The notes: generated by a model not told the origin, from the letters alone. A stretch of 64,000 bases of DNA from Histoplasma ohiense (GCA_017607445.1 JAEVHH010000007.1:744001-808000), one strand, 5' to 3'; positions 44,368-58,521 are shown, counted from the first letter of the stretch. Numbers and translations are program-made.

Positions 44368-47300
44368 TTATGAGGAATCGCTGGGGGCGTCGGGGCCATC
44401 AGCCATGTCAAGCTTCTCTTGCTGTGCCATTGCTTGTATGGAGACAATCTCTGCAAGGCGTTTTAGACGGGGTGTTTGGAGCCCTAATGGTTTATGTTAG
44501 TATAGCTCGAATCATATCATTGTAGTGCCTTGCACTGGGTATGTGTAGATATAGATCTTACATGATGGGGTATATGTTTCCAAAGCATTAATTGAGCGTG
44601 GCTCGGCGATTTCGTAGGGCCCGCTATCTTCTATGTCAACAGCGGTTAAGAGGAGGACATCACTCTTTTCAGTGACGCGAGAGGCAACAGCTTTCATGAT
44701 TTCGCCGTTAATAGGCTGTTCGTAGTCGGCGACCAGGTACTGGTTGAGGAGCTTTTGAATTTGATTTGGCGAGAGCCTATTGGAGAAATACGATTAGAAC
44801 CTTGAATTATGTAGCAAGGGATATGGTGGGAACGACGATTTACTTACATCCAGCAAATATCTTGAATGATCTCGATATCGTTGAGAGTTGCCTTCTTGAG
44901 CTGAAGCAATTTCGTCGCTTGCTAAAATAGGGGATTCATTAGCCGAAAATCCACATTCGCCAGAGAAACCATGAACTTACCATGAGGTGTTCGAGCTGCA
45001 GGGTTCCTTCCGGCATGTCATGGCTCTTGCACCATTCCTCAATCCGAGTGATATTGTAATTGATCTGTAGACCACGCTTCCAGGACAAGAAATTTCTTCT
45101 CATTAGGAGATCGTTGAATGCCGTGACGCCGACAAGACGGAGTAGCTCATTGACTGTTTGCAAGATGATCGAGTCCTCAAGATAGTACGCCTTCATCGCC
45201 TTGTATACATTGTTAAGAAGGCTCAAGAGATTGTCCATACTGTAAGCAGGGGTGTTAGATGGGAGGAGTTTCCCGAGGAAGCGGTTAGTTTCATTGGTAA
45301 CGAATCCTGGAAGTGATTGCGACTCGATAATTGCAGGGACAACCATCTTGTAAAGTTTTTGTTTCAAAACTTTCATCCAAGTGTGGTATATATTGAATTC
45401 CAAGCTCTCTAGATCATGTTTCACAATTTCCAAAAGACGATCGTATTCGTAGCTATCGGTTTTCTGAGCCGCATACCAATCCTCAGCCAGGAAAACAAAG
45501 GATAGCATCTCGTGAACGTTGGAAAGCCAGAACGCGCCAGGGTTAATTGCATCTTCACCTTCATGCTGCAGGACGTCTTGCTGAATAGATTGCATTACAT
45601 TAGCAAGGAAGCGTTCGGATTCCTTGACAAAGCCATTATTCCACATCTCGGAGGTAACAAGATTAATAAGGTATGAGGGGAAGAGAACCTCTTTCTCGGT
45701 TGGTGGTGGAGTAGAGCCAGGAAGAGGAATTTTGAGGTTGCGGATAAGACCAATCGTAACTTCGTCGTTGAGCTCGTCTTCTTCAGATAACAGCGTCTCC
45801 AGTTCCATTTCAATAGAGTCCACTCCTGGAGCAAAAGTAGAACCAGATAGATTGGAACGGCGGCCAGCGCTAGGCACAGCCATTGATACTGGCCGTGGGT
45901 TATAAGCACCGCTGAACCGATCGACGTCTATCTTCTCCGTGCCAGCACTCCGTCTCTTCGGCTTGGGCTTCTTGGATGAAACCAGATTGATTAAACCAGT
46001 AATACCAGGTTGAGAGGTGACCCCGTTCTGAAGATCTCCACTAACCCCATTGACAGGTACAGCCCTCTTAGCAAGCTCTAATTCATCCTGTAATTCAGTG
46101 ATTAACTGGCGAAGGGATTCTTTCTCGACTTCGTGGTCAGCATTGGCTTGTCTCAGCTTTTCAAGCTCGGCAGTTGCCACCTTGAGAGATTCGCGCGACA
46201 CCTTTTCTTCTTCCTGTAATCGCTTGACGGTGGCCAATGCCTCGGCATGGTTGTGTTGCAATTTATTCATGTCTTCTTCTAAGGCAGTCAACTGTGCAGC
46301 TGCAATACCAGCTTGGTTCGCCTCGGCTTGTAGCTCTCGGCTGCGAGCTTCCAGTGCATTGTGTCGACTTCTCCAGGATTTGAGCTGGCTGTCATAATTC
46401 TCGAGTTGTGTTGTAAGAGTCTTGTTCTCTCGCTTAAGAGTCCCAAGGGATTGAGTAAGTTCAACGACCTTGTTTTCTAGTTTATAAGAGATTTGTTTAA
46501 GATCCCTTGCCTCTTCACGCAACTTCTTGTATTGAAGCCGTGCCTTTCTTCCTCTGTAAAGATTCTGAATAATAATGACTTTCTTGCGGTATTGTCTCCA
46601 AGCACGGATTGAACGCCAGGATCGGAATGCACGCTGAATGGTCTTGGCTGCATTTCCAAGGATGGTATCCATGATGTTGCGCCGGCAAAGGTAACCTTTC
46701 GCAACGGACTCGAAAAGAACGATATTGTTCCGAATACTGACATAATGCTTTCGCTCCTTCTGACCACGCCAAACTCGTTGAATTGTTGTGGCGGCTTTAA
46801 TACAACGAATCTCCTCGGCGCGCTGCCTCGCCAAGAACCCCCTGATCACGCTTTGTGTAGTAAGGATAGACTCGCGAGCCTCAAGGTATCTGCGGCGATA
46901 GTACTTGCATTTCAAGTTCTTCTGGATCATTGTTGCACATTCGTTCAACCGTGAAGTGCGGAGATTCTCAAGGAAAGCAAGCATGCCTGCTCGGAAAAAG
47001 ATCTTTGTCAAGCCAAGCTGGTATTTATCTTGCTGATGGCTGGCATCGCCAAGAGCTTTTCGTAAAATTGCATGACCCATGTCACGAATCTCAGACGTCC
47101 ATTGAGAAGAGTGGCAGAGCATGTAGTACCGGAGAGCAAATTCTTCGTATGTCCAGCGGGTCGGGTAGCCAGCGCAGCTTATCCTAACCGTTTCAAGTAC
47201 ACCACACGCCCTCAACTGACTAAGAACCATGGGCCCTTCAAACTTCCACGCTTCCTTGCCCTCATTAGGTTTTATACAGCGAATATAATGAACATCAGTC

Positions 47301-49552
47301 GAGTTGATGGTGTTCATAAGTTCAATCAAAGATGACTTGAAGATGCCGCCAAGCGTAGGTTTGCGATTGACTGCAACACCGATCTTCCGCCCTGGTGCTG
47401 CAACTGGGCGCGAGGACACTGCCGCGGAGTCTTTCTCACGTACAGCGGAGGCTGCTTCGAGAACGGCTTTCACAAAGCCGTTGGAGGATTTACGGAGTAT
47501 TTCCATATGCTCATCCGGAACAGTGTCCCTGTTCTTTTCAATAAATCCATCAGATTCATACGTGACATCGACGGCGTAATGGCACACAGTGAAGGCAGAC
47601 TTTCCGAATCGAGGTTTCTTGTAGAACTTTTGTTTATTTGACCCAAAGTGGTGATGCAGCTTTGTAACGAATTGATCATCAGAGCCCATTGGTAACCGAG
47701 ACTCTTCATCCAGCAAGGATAGGACTCCGAGCTTTCCTTCAATAAGATCAATGCATGGTTGATTGTCTGAGAAATCAATAAATTTCCAATCGATTTCTTC
47801 CCTGACATACTCTTCCTGCTCGAGTTTGAACACATGCTGGTTGAATTCTTGCTGCAACTTCTCGTTGGCATAATTGATGCAAAATTGTTCGAAGGAGTTT
47901 TTGGCGAAATGTTCGAAACCATAAATATCTAGAACTCCAATGAAGGAATTTACCCTGTTTAACACATCTTCCGTAGCTAGCCCGCGGTTAATGGTTTCCA
48001 CTAACCAATCGAACAAGCTTGAGTAAATGAATTTCGCAACGGAATCTCGGACAACTACAGCCTGTTGCTGGGTAAGATTCGATGTAATTTTCTCGCCGCG
48101 AGTGATAAGCTGCTTTTTCACAATCCATTTTGAGAACTCGCCCGCTTCTATACCCAGCATCTCGCATGCGCGAACAAGAGACGGTTCCGTGGAAGAAAGA
48201 GAAGAATCACTTCGAGTGGCCTGAATTTTAACATTTCCTAGGTGTAGGAGAGCAGCTAGGATGCGGAATATATCAGTCTGGGTCTCCTTTGCTACACCTA
48301 TTGTCGTAAGTGATTTCCTTGTGGCGTCAAATTCGGCTTTATCGTCAACCCCATCAATCATTGGAGCACCTCCTTGATTCAGATACTCGAATTCTTCAAT
48401 GGGCAAGAGGCCCAACTCTTGCCGTTCCGAGTCCGTAGCTCCAACAACTAGTTGGTAGAAAATATGGTAATTTCTCTCTTTCAGAGGTTGGAAGACAAGT
48501 CTTGAACGCTCAAGGAGATACGTTCTTATTTTCGCGCCAATAATATTTGTCTTGTCGTCAAACATAATCTCAATGTATTTTCCGAATCGGGAAGAATTGT
48601 CGTTACGTGTAGTCTTTGCATTTCCGAACGCCTCCATGACCGGATTTGTTGCCAAAATTTGCTCCTCTGTCTCACTGATTGAATCCGCCCTTCCCGCATT
48701 GTATGATCCCTGGTTGGGAGTCCCTCTCGTGGCAAAATATCTCATGATATATTTCGCACTCACAGTCTTTCCTGCTCCGGATTCGCCGGACACAACGATC
48801 GTTTGATTTCGGCCGTCTCTCAACATATCACTACATTTGTGTATTTCCGAAATCAGAAAATAGACACTAGATCAGCATCAACAGGTAGACGGATATTTAC
48901 TCACGAGAATGCTTCCTCAGCAATAGCAAAAAGATGAGGAGCTTGTGTGGCCCGCTGTTTCCCGGCATATACCTGAACCATCTGCGGGACGTAGAGCGAA
49001 TCGACACGAGCAAATGGATTCGTTGCGATGAGAACAATACCGCTGTATGTATATATTTCCTTTTGAGCATATCGGAGCTTGATGGCTTGTAGCACTATAT
49101 AGCAGATCCGTCAGAGAGGAATAGATCTCCAAGTATGGAGATATCGCGACACCAAACGTACCAGCTGGTTCGTTCAAATGGGATAGATTCGTCAGGTCCT
49201 CACTGGCCTCCAACATGGATGGATTCATCAGCGGCGGAAGGGATCCATTGTTGTCAAGTTGCAATTCAGCTTCTGTCGTTTCGATTGTCTTGGTCTGTTA
49301 TTTTTTGGCGAGGAAAAATGGGATTTTTGTCAGTGATATTTCCAGGTGTAAAGTTGCACAATCATAAACACGAGTATATATGTACAGCGCTTCAATGGAA
49401 ATGGGAATTATGCTAACCTCTCCGTTTTCCAGGGAAAAGACCAGAACGACTTTGTCCCCATCCACCAACTTCTCAACAAGCTCAGAGCCTACCCATCCTT
49501 CTGTCGGGTCTGGCTGCCATGCCCGGGTACCGACGTCGAATATGTGAACCAT
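44368..49552 (-). CDS. MYO2: Class V myosin heavy chain (Myo2/MyoE type)
   Basis: Seven exons on the minus strand (49552-49418, 49294-49162, 49094-48905, 48830-44981, 44921-44848, 44776-44562, 44483-44368) give 1570 aa. An N-terminal SH3-like part (MVHIFDVGTRAWQPDPTEGW) leads into the motor. The P-loop GESGAGKT lies at about 168-175, switch I is DNSSRFGKYIE and switch II is DIYGFEHFAKNSFEQ. Six IQ motifs follow (TIQRVWRGQKERKHY, IIQNLYRGRKARLQY and others), then a coiled coil (about 930-1080) and the C-terminal cargo-binding DIL domain with the conserved RRNFLSWKRGLQINYNITRI. It carries vesicles and organelles along actin to the hyphal tip. The start is the first Met giving the conserved N-terminus; upstream codons of that frame are open for a few residues. 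Confidence 0.96.
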
Positions 49553-51050
49553 GTTTGCAAACTGCAACTCCAACACCACAACACGGACAGATCGTTAGAT
49601 ACGGTTTCCGTACCGAGCACCGGAGGTGTTTTATCCAGAAATTCGAAATGCCCGCGGTGCAAGACTGATGATGGATTGAGTATGACAGTTCGCGTTCCCG
49701 CATTCAAAATCGAGGCCAAAACGACGACACCAACAGGATAACAAGAGATTAATGTGAAACGGGTTCGCCGTGAGAAAGGCCAGCAAACGATGTGCAGCCC
49801 AAGGCAATTGAAGTTGCACGCGGTTCTGATTCGAGAGGGCCCCCCTCAAAAAAAAAAAAAAGAAGAAAGATTGCCGAGATGGTGCTGGAGAACCAAAAAC
49901 CGCCAGGGTTTCCAGACAGACGGATAGACAAGCAAGCAAAAACGAAAACGACAGTCCAGGGGGCAGCAGGCCAAATGAGCAAGCCTGTTGTTAAGGTTGG
50001 GGTGTTTTAGCGAGCTGGGACTGCCCCTGAGCAGTGCTGTGGTGGTTCCAGCGGGAGAGTTTCGAGCCTCCGTGGCACGGAGTGGAGAGCCACGTGATTC
50101 CCACACGAGCCTGGAAGCCGGGAGATGTTTGGGAAGAGGACGATCGTTGTTTCAAAAATATAGGATTGTGTTTGAGATGTTGCTCCAAAGACCTGCGTTT
50201 ATTGTTTCATTATTCGCATCATACATTGTACTGTACATGTGCACATTCATCAAATTGAAATGTATCCCTCCATGTAGATATAGACCTATTCATACATAAA
50301 CTTATCCGTCAAAACTAACTACCACATCAGCAGAAACGAGCAGGTGATATTACAAATTTGTTTGCTTAATTTATTCTATTACTGAGAAAAATAATCCACC
50401 AGAATAACCAAAAAACAGAAAAGAAGAAGCTCAAATAATAACTTTCGTTGAGTTCTGTTTGCCCAGAACTCTATTGAAAACGATCGTAAAATGGATAGGA
50501 TAGGGTGAGAGGTGTGTAATAAGTAGAGTATTGAGGGGGAAACATGGTTTTTATCTGTCTCAGACAGCCAAGTACCGGAAATTCATCTCTAGATATCATA
50601 AATACATGACACACCAACCACACATACCAGAAAGAATAGCGGCAGAGGCGGCGCTATGTGTGTTTCCTTTCAAAGATAGGGGGGTTAGGTATGGTAATGG
50701 GCAACAGACGGAAAGAAGGGAGTGCAAAGGAACGAAGTAAGAAGAAGGACGGATGCTATTGTCCATATTATATATGTATTATTAGGCTCAATCTCGGTGC
50801 ATAACGCAATAAAAAGAAGAAAGCAACTTAAACTGGGAAAATTGCACATGGACATGAACTATGGAGCATAGTAGAGAGAAAAAGAGAGAGAGAGAGAGAG
50901 AAGGGAGGGGAAGAATAAACACAAACAGGTTGGTAACATGTGGTTTAAAATTGATAAAAAAAGGAGGGGAAACGGGGCTCCCAGAGGCACAAGGCAAACT
51001 ATTTTTATGAAGAAAAAGAAAAGAAAAGAAAGAGAAAGAAAAGCCCTTCT
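49553..51050. other. Spacer: myosin V 5' flank and NAP1 3' flank
   Basis: About 1.5 kb. CACGTGA occurs at 50091-50097, about 540 nt upstream of myosin. A (GA)n run lies at 50884-50902. No gene is supported. Confidence 0.5.
50884..50902. repeat. (GA)n microsatellite
   Basis: About nine GA units in the NAP1 3' flank. Confidence 0.9.
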
Positions 51051-52583
51051 CTAGCTCTGCTTGCATTCCGCAGCCTCTTTCTTGGGCTTCGTTCCATCGT
51101 CCTGGTAAATCTGAGTTAGCTATACGTATTCTTGGATTGGAATAGAAATCTCGAGTTTTCCTACCTCCTCATCGGTTTCGTCATCCAATTCTCCATCCGT
51201 TCTCCGGTCCTCATCATCGTCGTCGTCGTCATCATCCTCATCATCGTCATGGAAATCGTCCATGTCCATCTCCTCATCGTATTCCTCAAATTGAAGAGCT
51301 TCTCCGGTGAACCAGTCAACGGCTCGGGGAATGAGTTTCTCCTTGATGTCCTCACCAAGAGTGTAGTCCAACTCCAGTCGCTCTTCAATATCGGACGCCG
51401 CATCATCGTCACCACCTGCTGGCACTTTTGGTGGGGAGAAGAAATTGAAGAACGAATCTGTGGGAACCTTGACCTTTACCACGCGGGTCTGCTTGGTACC
51501 TAGATTTCATAAATAACGACGGTTAGAATATTGATGTTTGACGCACTTGGATTGAACAAAATCCTTACTTTTATTTCGTTGCTTTTTGCTCTCGTATCGG
51601 ACGGTAAGGTCCTTGCCCTCTTTCCATTCAATCTCATCGCCCTCGGCATGATCGTAAATGAAATCGCCACCGTAACCGCTTTCTTCCTGATAGTAATAGG
51701 TCTTAGAGATGGTTTTGTTGGTAAAAAACTGGTTTTCAGCAAACTCGAATATCAGGCGGAAACCAGGACGTTCGAGATATTCCATACGAATGTCGGTCAA
51801 TTGTTTCAATGCCTCCTCGTCCCTGTCGGTGATCATTTCGGAAAGAGAGATATGGTTCTTCATGGCAGAGAGCCAGAACTCAGGAATACCAGCGGCTACA
51901 GGCACATCAATATCTTCCGATTTTGCTTCATCCTTCGCCTTAGAATCCCGCTCTTCGTCCTCATCTTCTGGTTTACCAGCCTGTACTTCATCTTCAGTAG
52001 GCTCAGATTGTCCGTTGACGATAGTCGCACGTTTAGCGTACAAAGGTTTAAATTTGGCAAAGTATTCCTTTTCTAGCTCGAGGACTTTTTGTTGGAATTC
52101 CGCCTCAAGTTTCGAATGCTCTTTCTGGATTCCTTTCAGGCCTGTTACACGACGACGAACGGGCGCAGGGAGAGACTCCACATAACCAGACGATCGGCCA
52201 ACCAAAGACCCAAGTCTCCCCTGGATCATGGAAATCAGTTTTGGGTTTTGCGCAAATAGCGAAGCTGCCGTTGCACGGTCGAGGTCCTCTGCAAGTCATA
52301 ACACTTCAGGTTAGTTGACATAACAAAATGCTGACAATGACGAATACTCAATCACAACGAGGATGTGAATAAACACAAACCACGCACCTTCTTTAATGCT
52401 GGCGACACCAGGTTGTTGGGCGTGCGAGGAGATGGGAGCATTGTTAGCTGGGGTGTTTTGGGGGGTACTTTTTGTGATTGTCGACGATTAGCGGTCAGAA
52501 ACGGTTTGGGGATGGAGTTAGGTGGGGTATACGTACGGGGCTGTGGGAAATTCCACTTTCTTGTTTCTGATGGGTTCCGACAT
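51051..52583 (-). CDS. NAP1: Nucleosome assembly protein Nap1
   Basis: Five exons on the minus strand (52583-52537, 52467-52388, 52288-51569, 51499-51165, 51110-51051) give 413 aa. The NAP domain includes RRVTGLKGIQKEHSKLEAEF with the long dimerisation helix, IPEFWLSAMKNHISLSEMIT, and FTNKTISKTYYYQEESGYGG with the nuclear-export-like region. The acidic tail has an eight-Asp run (EDDDDDDDDEDRRTDGE) that binds histones. The C-terminus is AAECKQS: the final CKQS matches a CaaX prenylation signal, as in animal NAP1L1 (CKQQ). Nap1 chaperones H2A-H2B and links to Clb2/Gin4 signalling in yeast. The small last exon is supported by its clean acceptor and the conserved CKQ ending. Confidence 0.94.
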
Positions 52584-53339
52584 CTTTCCGAGCAGGCTGG
52601 GGGGATAGAGAGAGTGCACTGGGGAGATGCTGGGAAAGGAGATGTAATGGGAGGAGAGAGTCACGAAGAGGGAGGATTTGAGATGAAGACGACAATATGT
52701 TTTGGGTTTTTTTTCCTCAGCGGCGAAACGCATCGATGGGGTCCTTTTGGTGGGAACAATTAGCGCGGTTTTGGTTGAGGGGGCTTGGCACAGTCCAGAC
52801 ACGGAGTCAGCGAAGATAAACAAAATGCTAGTTAACCTCGCAGTAAAGTAAAAAGCAAACAAAGAACATGAGTGCTACAAGGGTATATAGATGTAGGTAG
52901 ATTGGTGGGAACGCAAGACGTCCATTTGGCTGGCGAATTTCTGGAGCGTTTATCTAACTTGTGTATATATAAATCATAACTACTACAATTAATGTAGTAA
53001 CTTGAACTCATGCACAATCCAGAGGAGGCCATGAGATACTCAAGTAAGTGCCAGCAGACAATTGCTTCCTAGATACCCCCCCCTATCCTTTACTTAATGA
53101 TCAAAAGCCCGACATTAGTTATTAGAAAAATATTACGCCCGAAAGGAGTCCAAACGCTTGCATCCATTTCTATAGGTAGGTCATGTGATTATCACTATCC
53201 GCCAGCCTTCTGACGAGCAAACCTTGGGCTTTCAGAAATTTGACATATCTAGGTCCTCCAGAAAACCCAAGCCCGTGTTGGAAAATGTTCGCCAGGGAAA
53301 TAGAATTGTTTGAGAGTGAGTGAAAAGCACATGAGGATC
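52584..53339. promoter_or_regulatory. Divergent region NAP1/YPK9
   Basis: About 750 bp between divergent starts. No defined element is recognised. Confidence 0.45.
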
Positions 53340-56300
53340 ATGGCGGGACATGAGCCTTCTGCGGAGTGGGACAGGGTTGGCGGTCCGGAGCCCCCTCTCA
53401 GTCATCGAAGATCATCAGTGAGAAGCAGGTGCGTGCTATATTACAAAACGTGTTCAAGATACACTGGCGTATAACTGACTATATGTGTAGCTCTAGTATC
53501 ATATCTGATGTTGAAATGGCGCACGATGAGGTCCGTATACGGACCCTCTGACTCCCTGCCGCGAGAGAAGCGGAACGAATGAATTTTGACGTTGAGATAG
53601 ATCTATGCGGGGCCCGTTTCAGAGAGCATCCCCTCTAGCTCTGCCTCGTTTGTACCTCGCCGATCTCGCCGTGAATCGCAACTCAGTTTCACTTACTTCA
53701 GGGAAACCTCGGAGGTGCCGGAGTGGGCAGTTGTAGACGCCGTTGGAGATGAAGATGAAGTCGCAAGTGGGTATGCGGGAGGAAATGAGGTCGACATTGA
53801 GGAGGCACCGCTAAGTCCTAGCCGCGCTTCAATGGACTCCCATGTTGCCAGAGATTCTTTCGATGCGCCATTGCTACATCGAGACGAGTCTCCCGAGGGT
53901 TCAGTGAGACGACAATCCCTTGACGAGGTGACTAGCCAGAAAATATACGTCGCCACGGAAGATCTGACGGTGGTAATCGCGGGTTTTAACACTAGTATTT
54001 CTGGCTATCTCCTATACCTTACAGTCTGCTTCCTATCATGTGGTTTAGGGTACCTTCTTTTTCGATGGCTTCCCCGATGGCGTACGAGACTAATCGGCAC
54101 GCCAACACCGTTATGCCGATGTCAATGGGCCGTAGTCGAGGTAAGATATTTCTCTCCTTTTCTAATTGATTGACACGACTGAAATGAAGTAGGACCAATG
54201 GTCACAATTGACCGTTCACGAAGTCGTCAGCCAGCCGTACGATCGCCCGTTGTCCACAGTCTTTGGCGCTCCGGCCAAGGAGGTTGACACTCCCATATTT
54301 GATGAGGAGTATGACCCTGTTATTTCAACCCTACGGTTCTTGGATTTTCGCTATATTCGCTTTTACTACCATCCTGCCGAATACCGATTTTTGCAGTGTA
54401 CCGGGTGGAAAGATCCTTCTTGGACAAGCATTAAAGCTTTGCGAATTGGATTAACGGCGGAAGAGAGGGATTTTCGAGAACAAATATTTGGCCCGAACAT
54501 AATCGATATCCGGCAAAAAAGTATCCCGCAAATCATGATCGACGAAGTGAGTTATCTTTTTCTTTTCTTTTTTGTTTTAATGGTCGTGTACAACAGCTTA
54601 TCTCCTCTGCTTCGAGGCTTTCCACCCATTCTACATCTTCCAGGTTGCTAGTTTGATCCTTTGGTCAATGGATCAATATTATTATTATGCGGCCTGTATT
54701 CTTCTTATTTCGGTCTTCAGTATTACAACAACGACCATAGAAACAAGATCGGTATTCTATTTCTAAAGTCCTCGACTTTTCAAAGGCTGTCCTGACTCTG
54801 AGTATCAGACAATGCGGCGTCTTAGAGAAATCTCCCACTTCGAATGTAATGTCCGAGTGTTGAGGAGTGGATTCTGTAGGAGTTTCTCTTTCCAAACCCG
54901 ATTAGATTCTCCTTCCTAAAAACAGCGTTTTGAGTCAGATGTTGATAATGTATAGGGAGAACTATTCAGTCACACGACCTAGCCCCAGGCGATGTGTATG
55001 AGGTTTCCGATCCATCCCTGACTCAAGTTCCATGCGATTGTTTACTCCTAACTGGAGACTGCATCGTTAATGAGAGCATGCTGACAGGTTCGCAAACCCC
55101 TCGACTTTTCGAAATAGCCATACTAAACCCGAACTAGGTGAATCCGTTCCTATCGCAAAAACCCCAACCACAAATGAAGCCCTTGCCTCTCTCGACATCA
55201 GTGCGCCATCGGTCCAACCAAATGTCGCAAAACATTCCCTTTTCTCTGGAACAAGGATAATAAGAGCTAGGCGCCCGCAAGATCCTAAGGATGACGAAGC
55301 CGTCGCATTAGCTATGGTGATCAGAACAGGTTTTAATACAACAAAGGGCGCCCTTGTTCGCTCAATGCTTTTTCCGAAGCCATCTGGCTTCAAATTCTAC
55401 CGAGATTCTTTCCGGTATATTTCAGTCATGGGTATTGTTGCTGGATTTGGATTCATTGCATCGTTCATAAATTTTGTCAGATTAGGGGTATGGGAATGAC
55501 TTGTTTTCTGATTAAGTTTTTCTTTCAACCTAACCGCTTTGTATCAGCTCCCCTGGCATACCATTATTATCCGTGCTCTTGACCTCATCACCATTGTTGT
55601 TCCACCCGCGCTACCTGCTACACTATCGATTGGCACAAATTTTGCCCTCTCTCGGCTCAAAAAGGAGAAAATTTTTTGCATTAGTCCTCAAAGGTAAGCC
55701 TTCAAGCGAAGAAGATGAACTCCGGTACTGCGTTGCTGAAAGGCCCCTTACAGGGTTAATGTTGGCGGGAAGCTCAATGTAGTTTGTTTCGATAAGACGG
55801 GGACTCTAACGGAGGACGGTCTTGATGTCTTGGGGGTTAGGGTAATTCGCGGACCGGACTTAAGGTAAGTCAATCTCTTAACGCAAAAGAACCTGTGCTG
55901 ATTCCAACCGATTCGACGTACCGTACTAGATTTAGTGACCTCCTCACCGAATCATCATCCATTCTTCCTCATCGGTCGTATGAGAGAGAACCCATGGTGG
56001 ACTATCGTGCAAACAGATATATTCTCTATACCATGGCAACGTGCCACTCCTTGCGGATTGTCGATGGCGAACTGATTGGTGATCCCCTAGATGTGAAAAT
56101 GTTCCAGTTCATTGGGTGGTCATTTGAAGAAGGGAGCCATAATGCTGCAGATATAGAGATGGACCGTGACTATGGTTCTCCATCTATCGCCAGGCCACCA
56201 GCTGAATTTTCTCCTGATTATAATGATCCTGACCCAATTGTAAGTTGTTCTTCTGAATCGCTTTTCTCCCCGCTAACGATCTTACAATAGGGCAAACCAT

Positions 56301-58521
56301 TCGAGCTCGGTGTCCTCAGGTCATTTGAATTCGTGTCCCAACTTCGTCGGTCAAGCGTTATAGCTCGACAGTTTGGCGACCCAGGTGCCTTCGTATTCGT
56401 AAAAGGGGCCCCTGAATGCATGAAAGACATATGTCTTCCTGAAAGTTGTAAGTAAATTACCGCGGCTAAGGCTATATTTCCAGGCTAATAAAGTTGTGAA
56501 CAGTACCTCCCGATTTTGAAGATCTGCTTAGCTTCTACACCCATCGAGGTTTCCGTGTTATTGCCTGTGCAGCAAAACATTTCCAGAAGCTCAGTTGGAT
56601 AAAAGTACAAAAACTACATCGTCTGGAAGCCGAATCTGATCTCGAATTCATTGGCATCATTGTCTTCGAAAACAAGCTCAAACCTAGTTCCAAAGGTGTC
56701 ATCACTGAACTAAACCAAGCTCACATCCGAAACATCATGTGTACTGGAGATAATATCCTGACAGGTGTCAGTGTCGCCCGAGAATGCGGCATTATAGACG
56801 CGTCGAGTCCATGCTTTGTACCCCGGTTTGTTGAAGGTAAGTAGATGCGGGGTCATGTTGTGTTCCAAACAAAATCACCTAACTCACTTTCAGGAAATAT
56901 GTTCGACCCCAATGCGCGTCTGAGCTGGGAGAATACAGAAAACTCTGACTGTCTTCTCGATGAAAACACACTGACGGTATTCTTACCTTCCCTATCACTC
57001 CCAAGGCGATTAATTGTTCTGACAAAGCATTAGCCTATTCCTACTCGAGGTGGCACCGATCTGTCAGTGCCATATCGCAATCCTAACTACTCTATAGCTG
57101 TAACTGGGGATATATTTCGATGGATTGTTGATTACGGCTCTACGGAAGTCCTAAATAAGGTAAGTTCACACGCTTCCTTTCGATAATTAAACCTAACCTG
57201 AAAAAACAGATGCTTGTTCGCGGTCAAGTGTTTGCCCGCATGTCTCCTGACGAAAAACATGAACTGGTCGAAAAACTCCAGTCTCTAGATTATTGTTGCG
57301 GGTTTTGTGGTGATGGAGCGAATGACTGCGGAGCGCTGAAGGCCGCAGATGTTGGCATTTCTCTCTCTGAGGCAGAGGCGTCAGTGGCGGCTCCGTTTAC
57401 CAGTCGAGTGTTTGATATATCATGCGTACCACAAGTGATCAGGTAAGTCAGCTCAAGGTACGGATGGCGGGCTCCATGCGCTAATGCAGCATAGGGAAGG
57501 AAGAGCGGCCTTAGTTACAAGCTTTTGTTGCTTTAAATTTATGAGTTTATATTCCGCCATCCAGTTCACTTCTGTGAGCTTTCTATATACTTCAGCATCC
57601 AATCTAGGTGACTTCCAGGTAAGCCCAGTCAGGTACCAAACCCAAGTGGAGACTGCTGATCCGCGAATAGTATTTATTTATCGACCTTCTCTTGATCCTG
57701 CCCATTGCGATATTTAGTGAGTTTTCACTGCTGACGGTATTCTGTTTCACCTGGCATTTATTGACCGTTGTTTTAGTGGGTTGGATTGGACCAAGCTCTA
57801 TTCTTTGCCGCAAGACTCCAACCTCAAATCTAGTTTCCCTCAAAGTTCTAGTTCCGCTTCTCGGTCAAATCGGTATTTGTATCATAATGCAGCTCATTGT
57901 TTTTGAGACTGTTCAGTTCCAAGACTGGTAAAGAATCTTACATGATCCTTGGATATCCAACTCCTAACATTCCTCATTTCCTTCAGGTATATTCCACCGA
58001 AAAAGAAATTCAACGATACAAACGTGAAAAATTCCCAAAACACGGCACTTTTCCTTCTGTCCTGTTTCGAATATATATTTTCTGGCCCTGTAATCAGCGT
58101 AGGGCGCCCCTTCCGGCAACCAATGACTTCGAACGGTTCGTGAATTATCCTCCAACCCCTTTACTCTAGTTCACTATATCCCATTTTCTTGTCTCATCCT
58201 CTTTTTTGTTCACTGGAAGCTGATGAGGGAATAAATGCAGTACCCTTTGTCGTCACCATCATAGTTACATTTATGTTCTCCTCATACATGCTATTTGAAC
58301 CAGCGAAATGGTTATTCAATTTCATGCAACTTACCGAAATGTCTACTTGGTTCAAGTTTTGGATTATGGGGCTAGCACTTGTTAACTTTTCAATCGCATG
58401 GCTTGGGGAACGATTGGTTTTCCCCAGATTGGCTCGTCTTGTTGGTCACATTCATTGCTGGCTTCGTCCAGATCAAGCAAAGCAGCGGCGTCGGTATAAG
58501 AATCTGCTTGAAGAATCATAG
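53340..58521 (+). CDS. YPK9: P5B-type ATPase (Ypk9/ATP13A2-like)
   Basis: Twenty-one exons, all in frame, give 1312 aa: 53340-53428, 53491-53534, 53623-54140, 54193-54546, 54617-54751, 54809-54875, 54956-55087, 55138-55487, 55548-55693, 55754-55864, 55930-56239, 56291-56447, 56504-56836, 56894-56976, 57034-57159, 57210-57442, 57495-57618, 57671-57716, 57777-57927, 57987-58135, 58241-58521. P-type hallmarks are the A-domain TGES rebuilt across exons 7/8, the P5 signature VVPPALPATLSIG, phosphorylation site CFDKTGTLTEDG (Asp about 625), KGAPECMKD and CGDGANDCGALKAADVG. The P5B class moves polyamines out of the vacuole or lysosome. The exon 5 acceptor (TTCGAG) is non-ideal but is the only one giving AFHPFYIFQVASL. 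Human ATP13A2 loss causes a form of parkinsonism. Confidence 0.93.

Noticed and set aside
46050..46397. Plus-strand open frame inside the myosin coiled coil
   Set aside because: Antisense shadow of coiled-coil codons; same for other plus-strand frames at 4855-5430 and 51531-52185.
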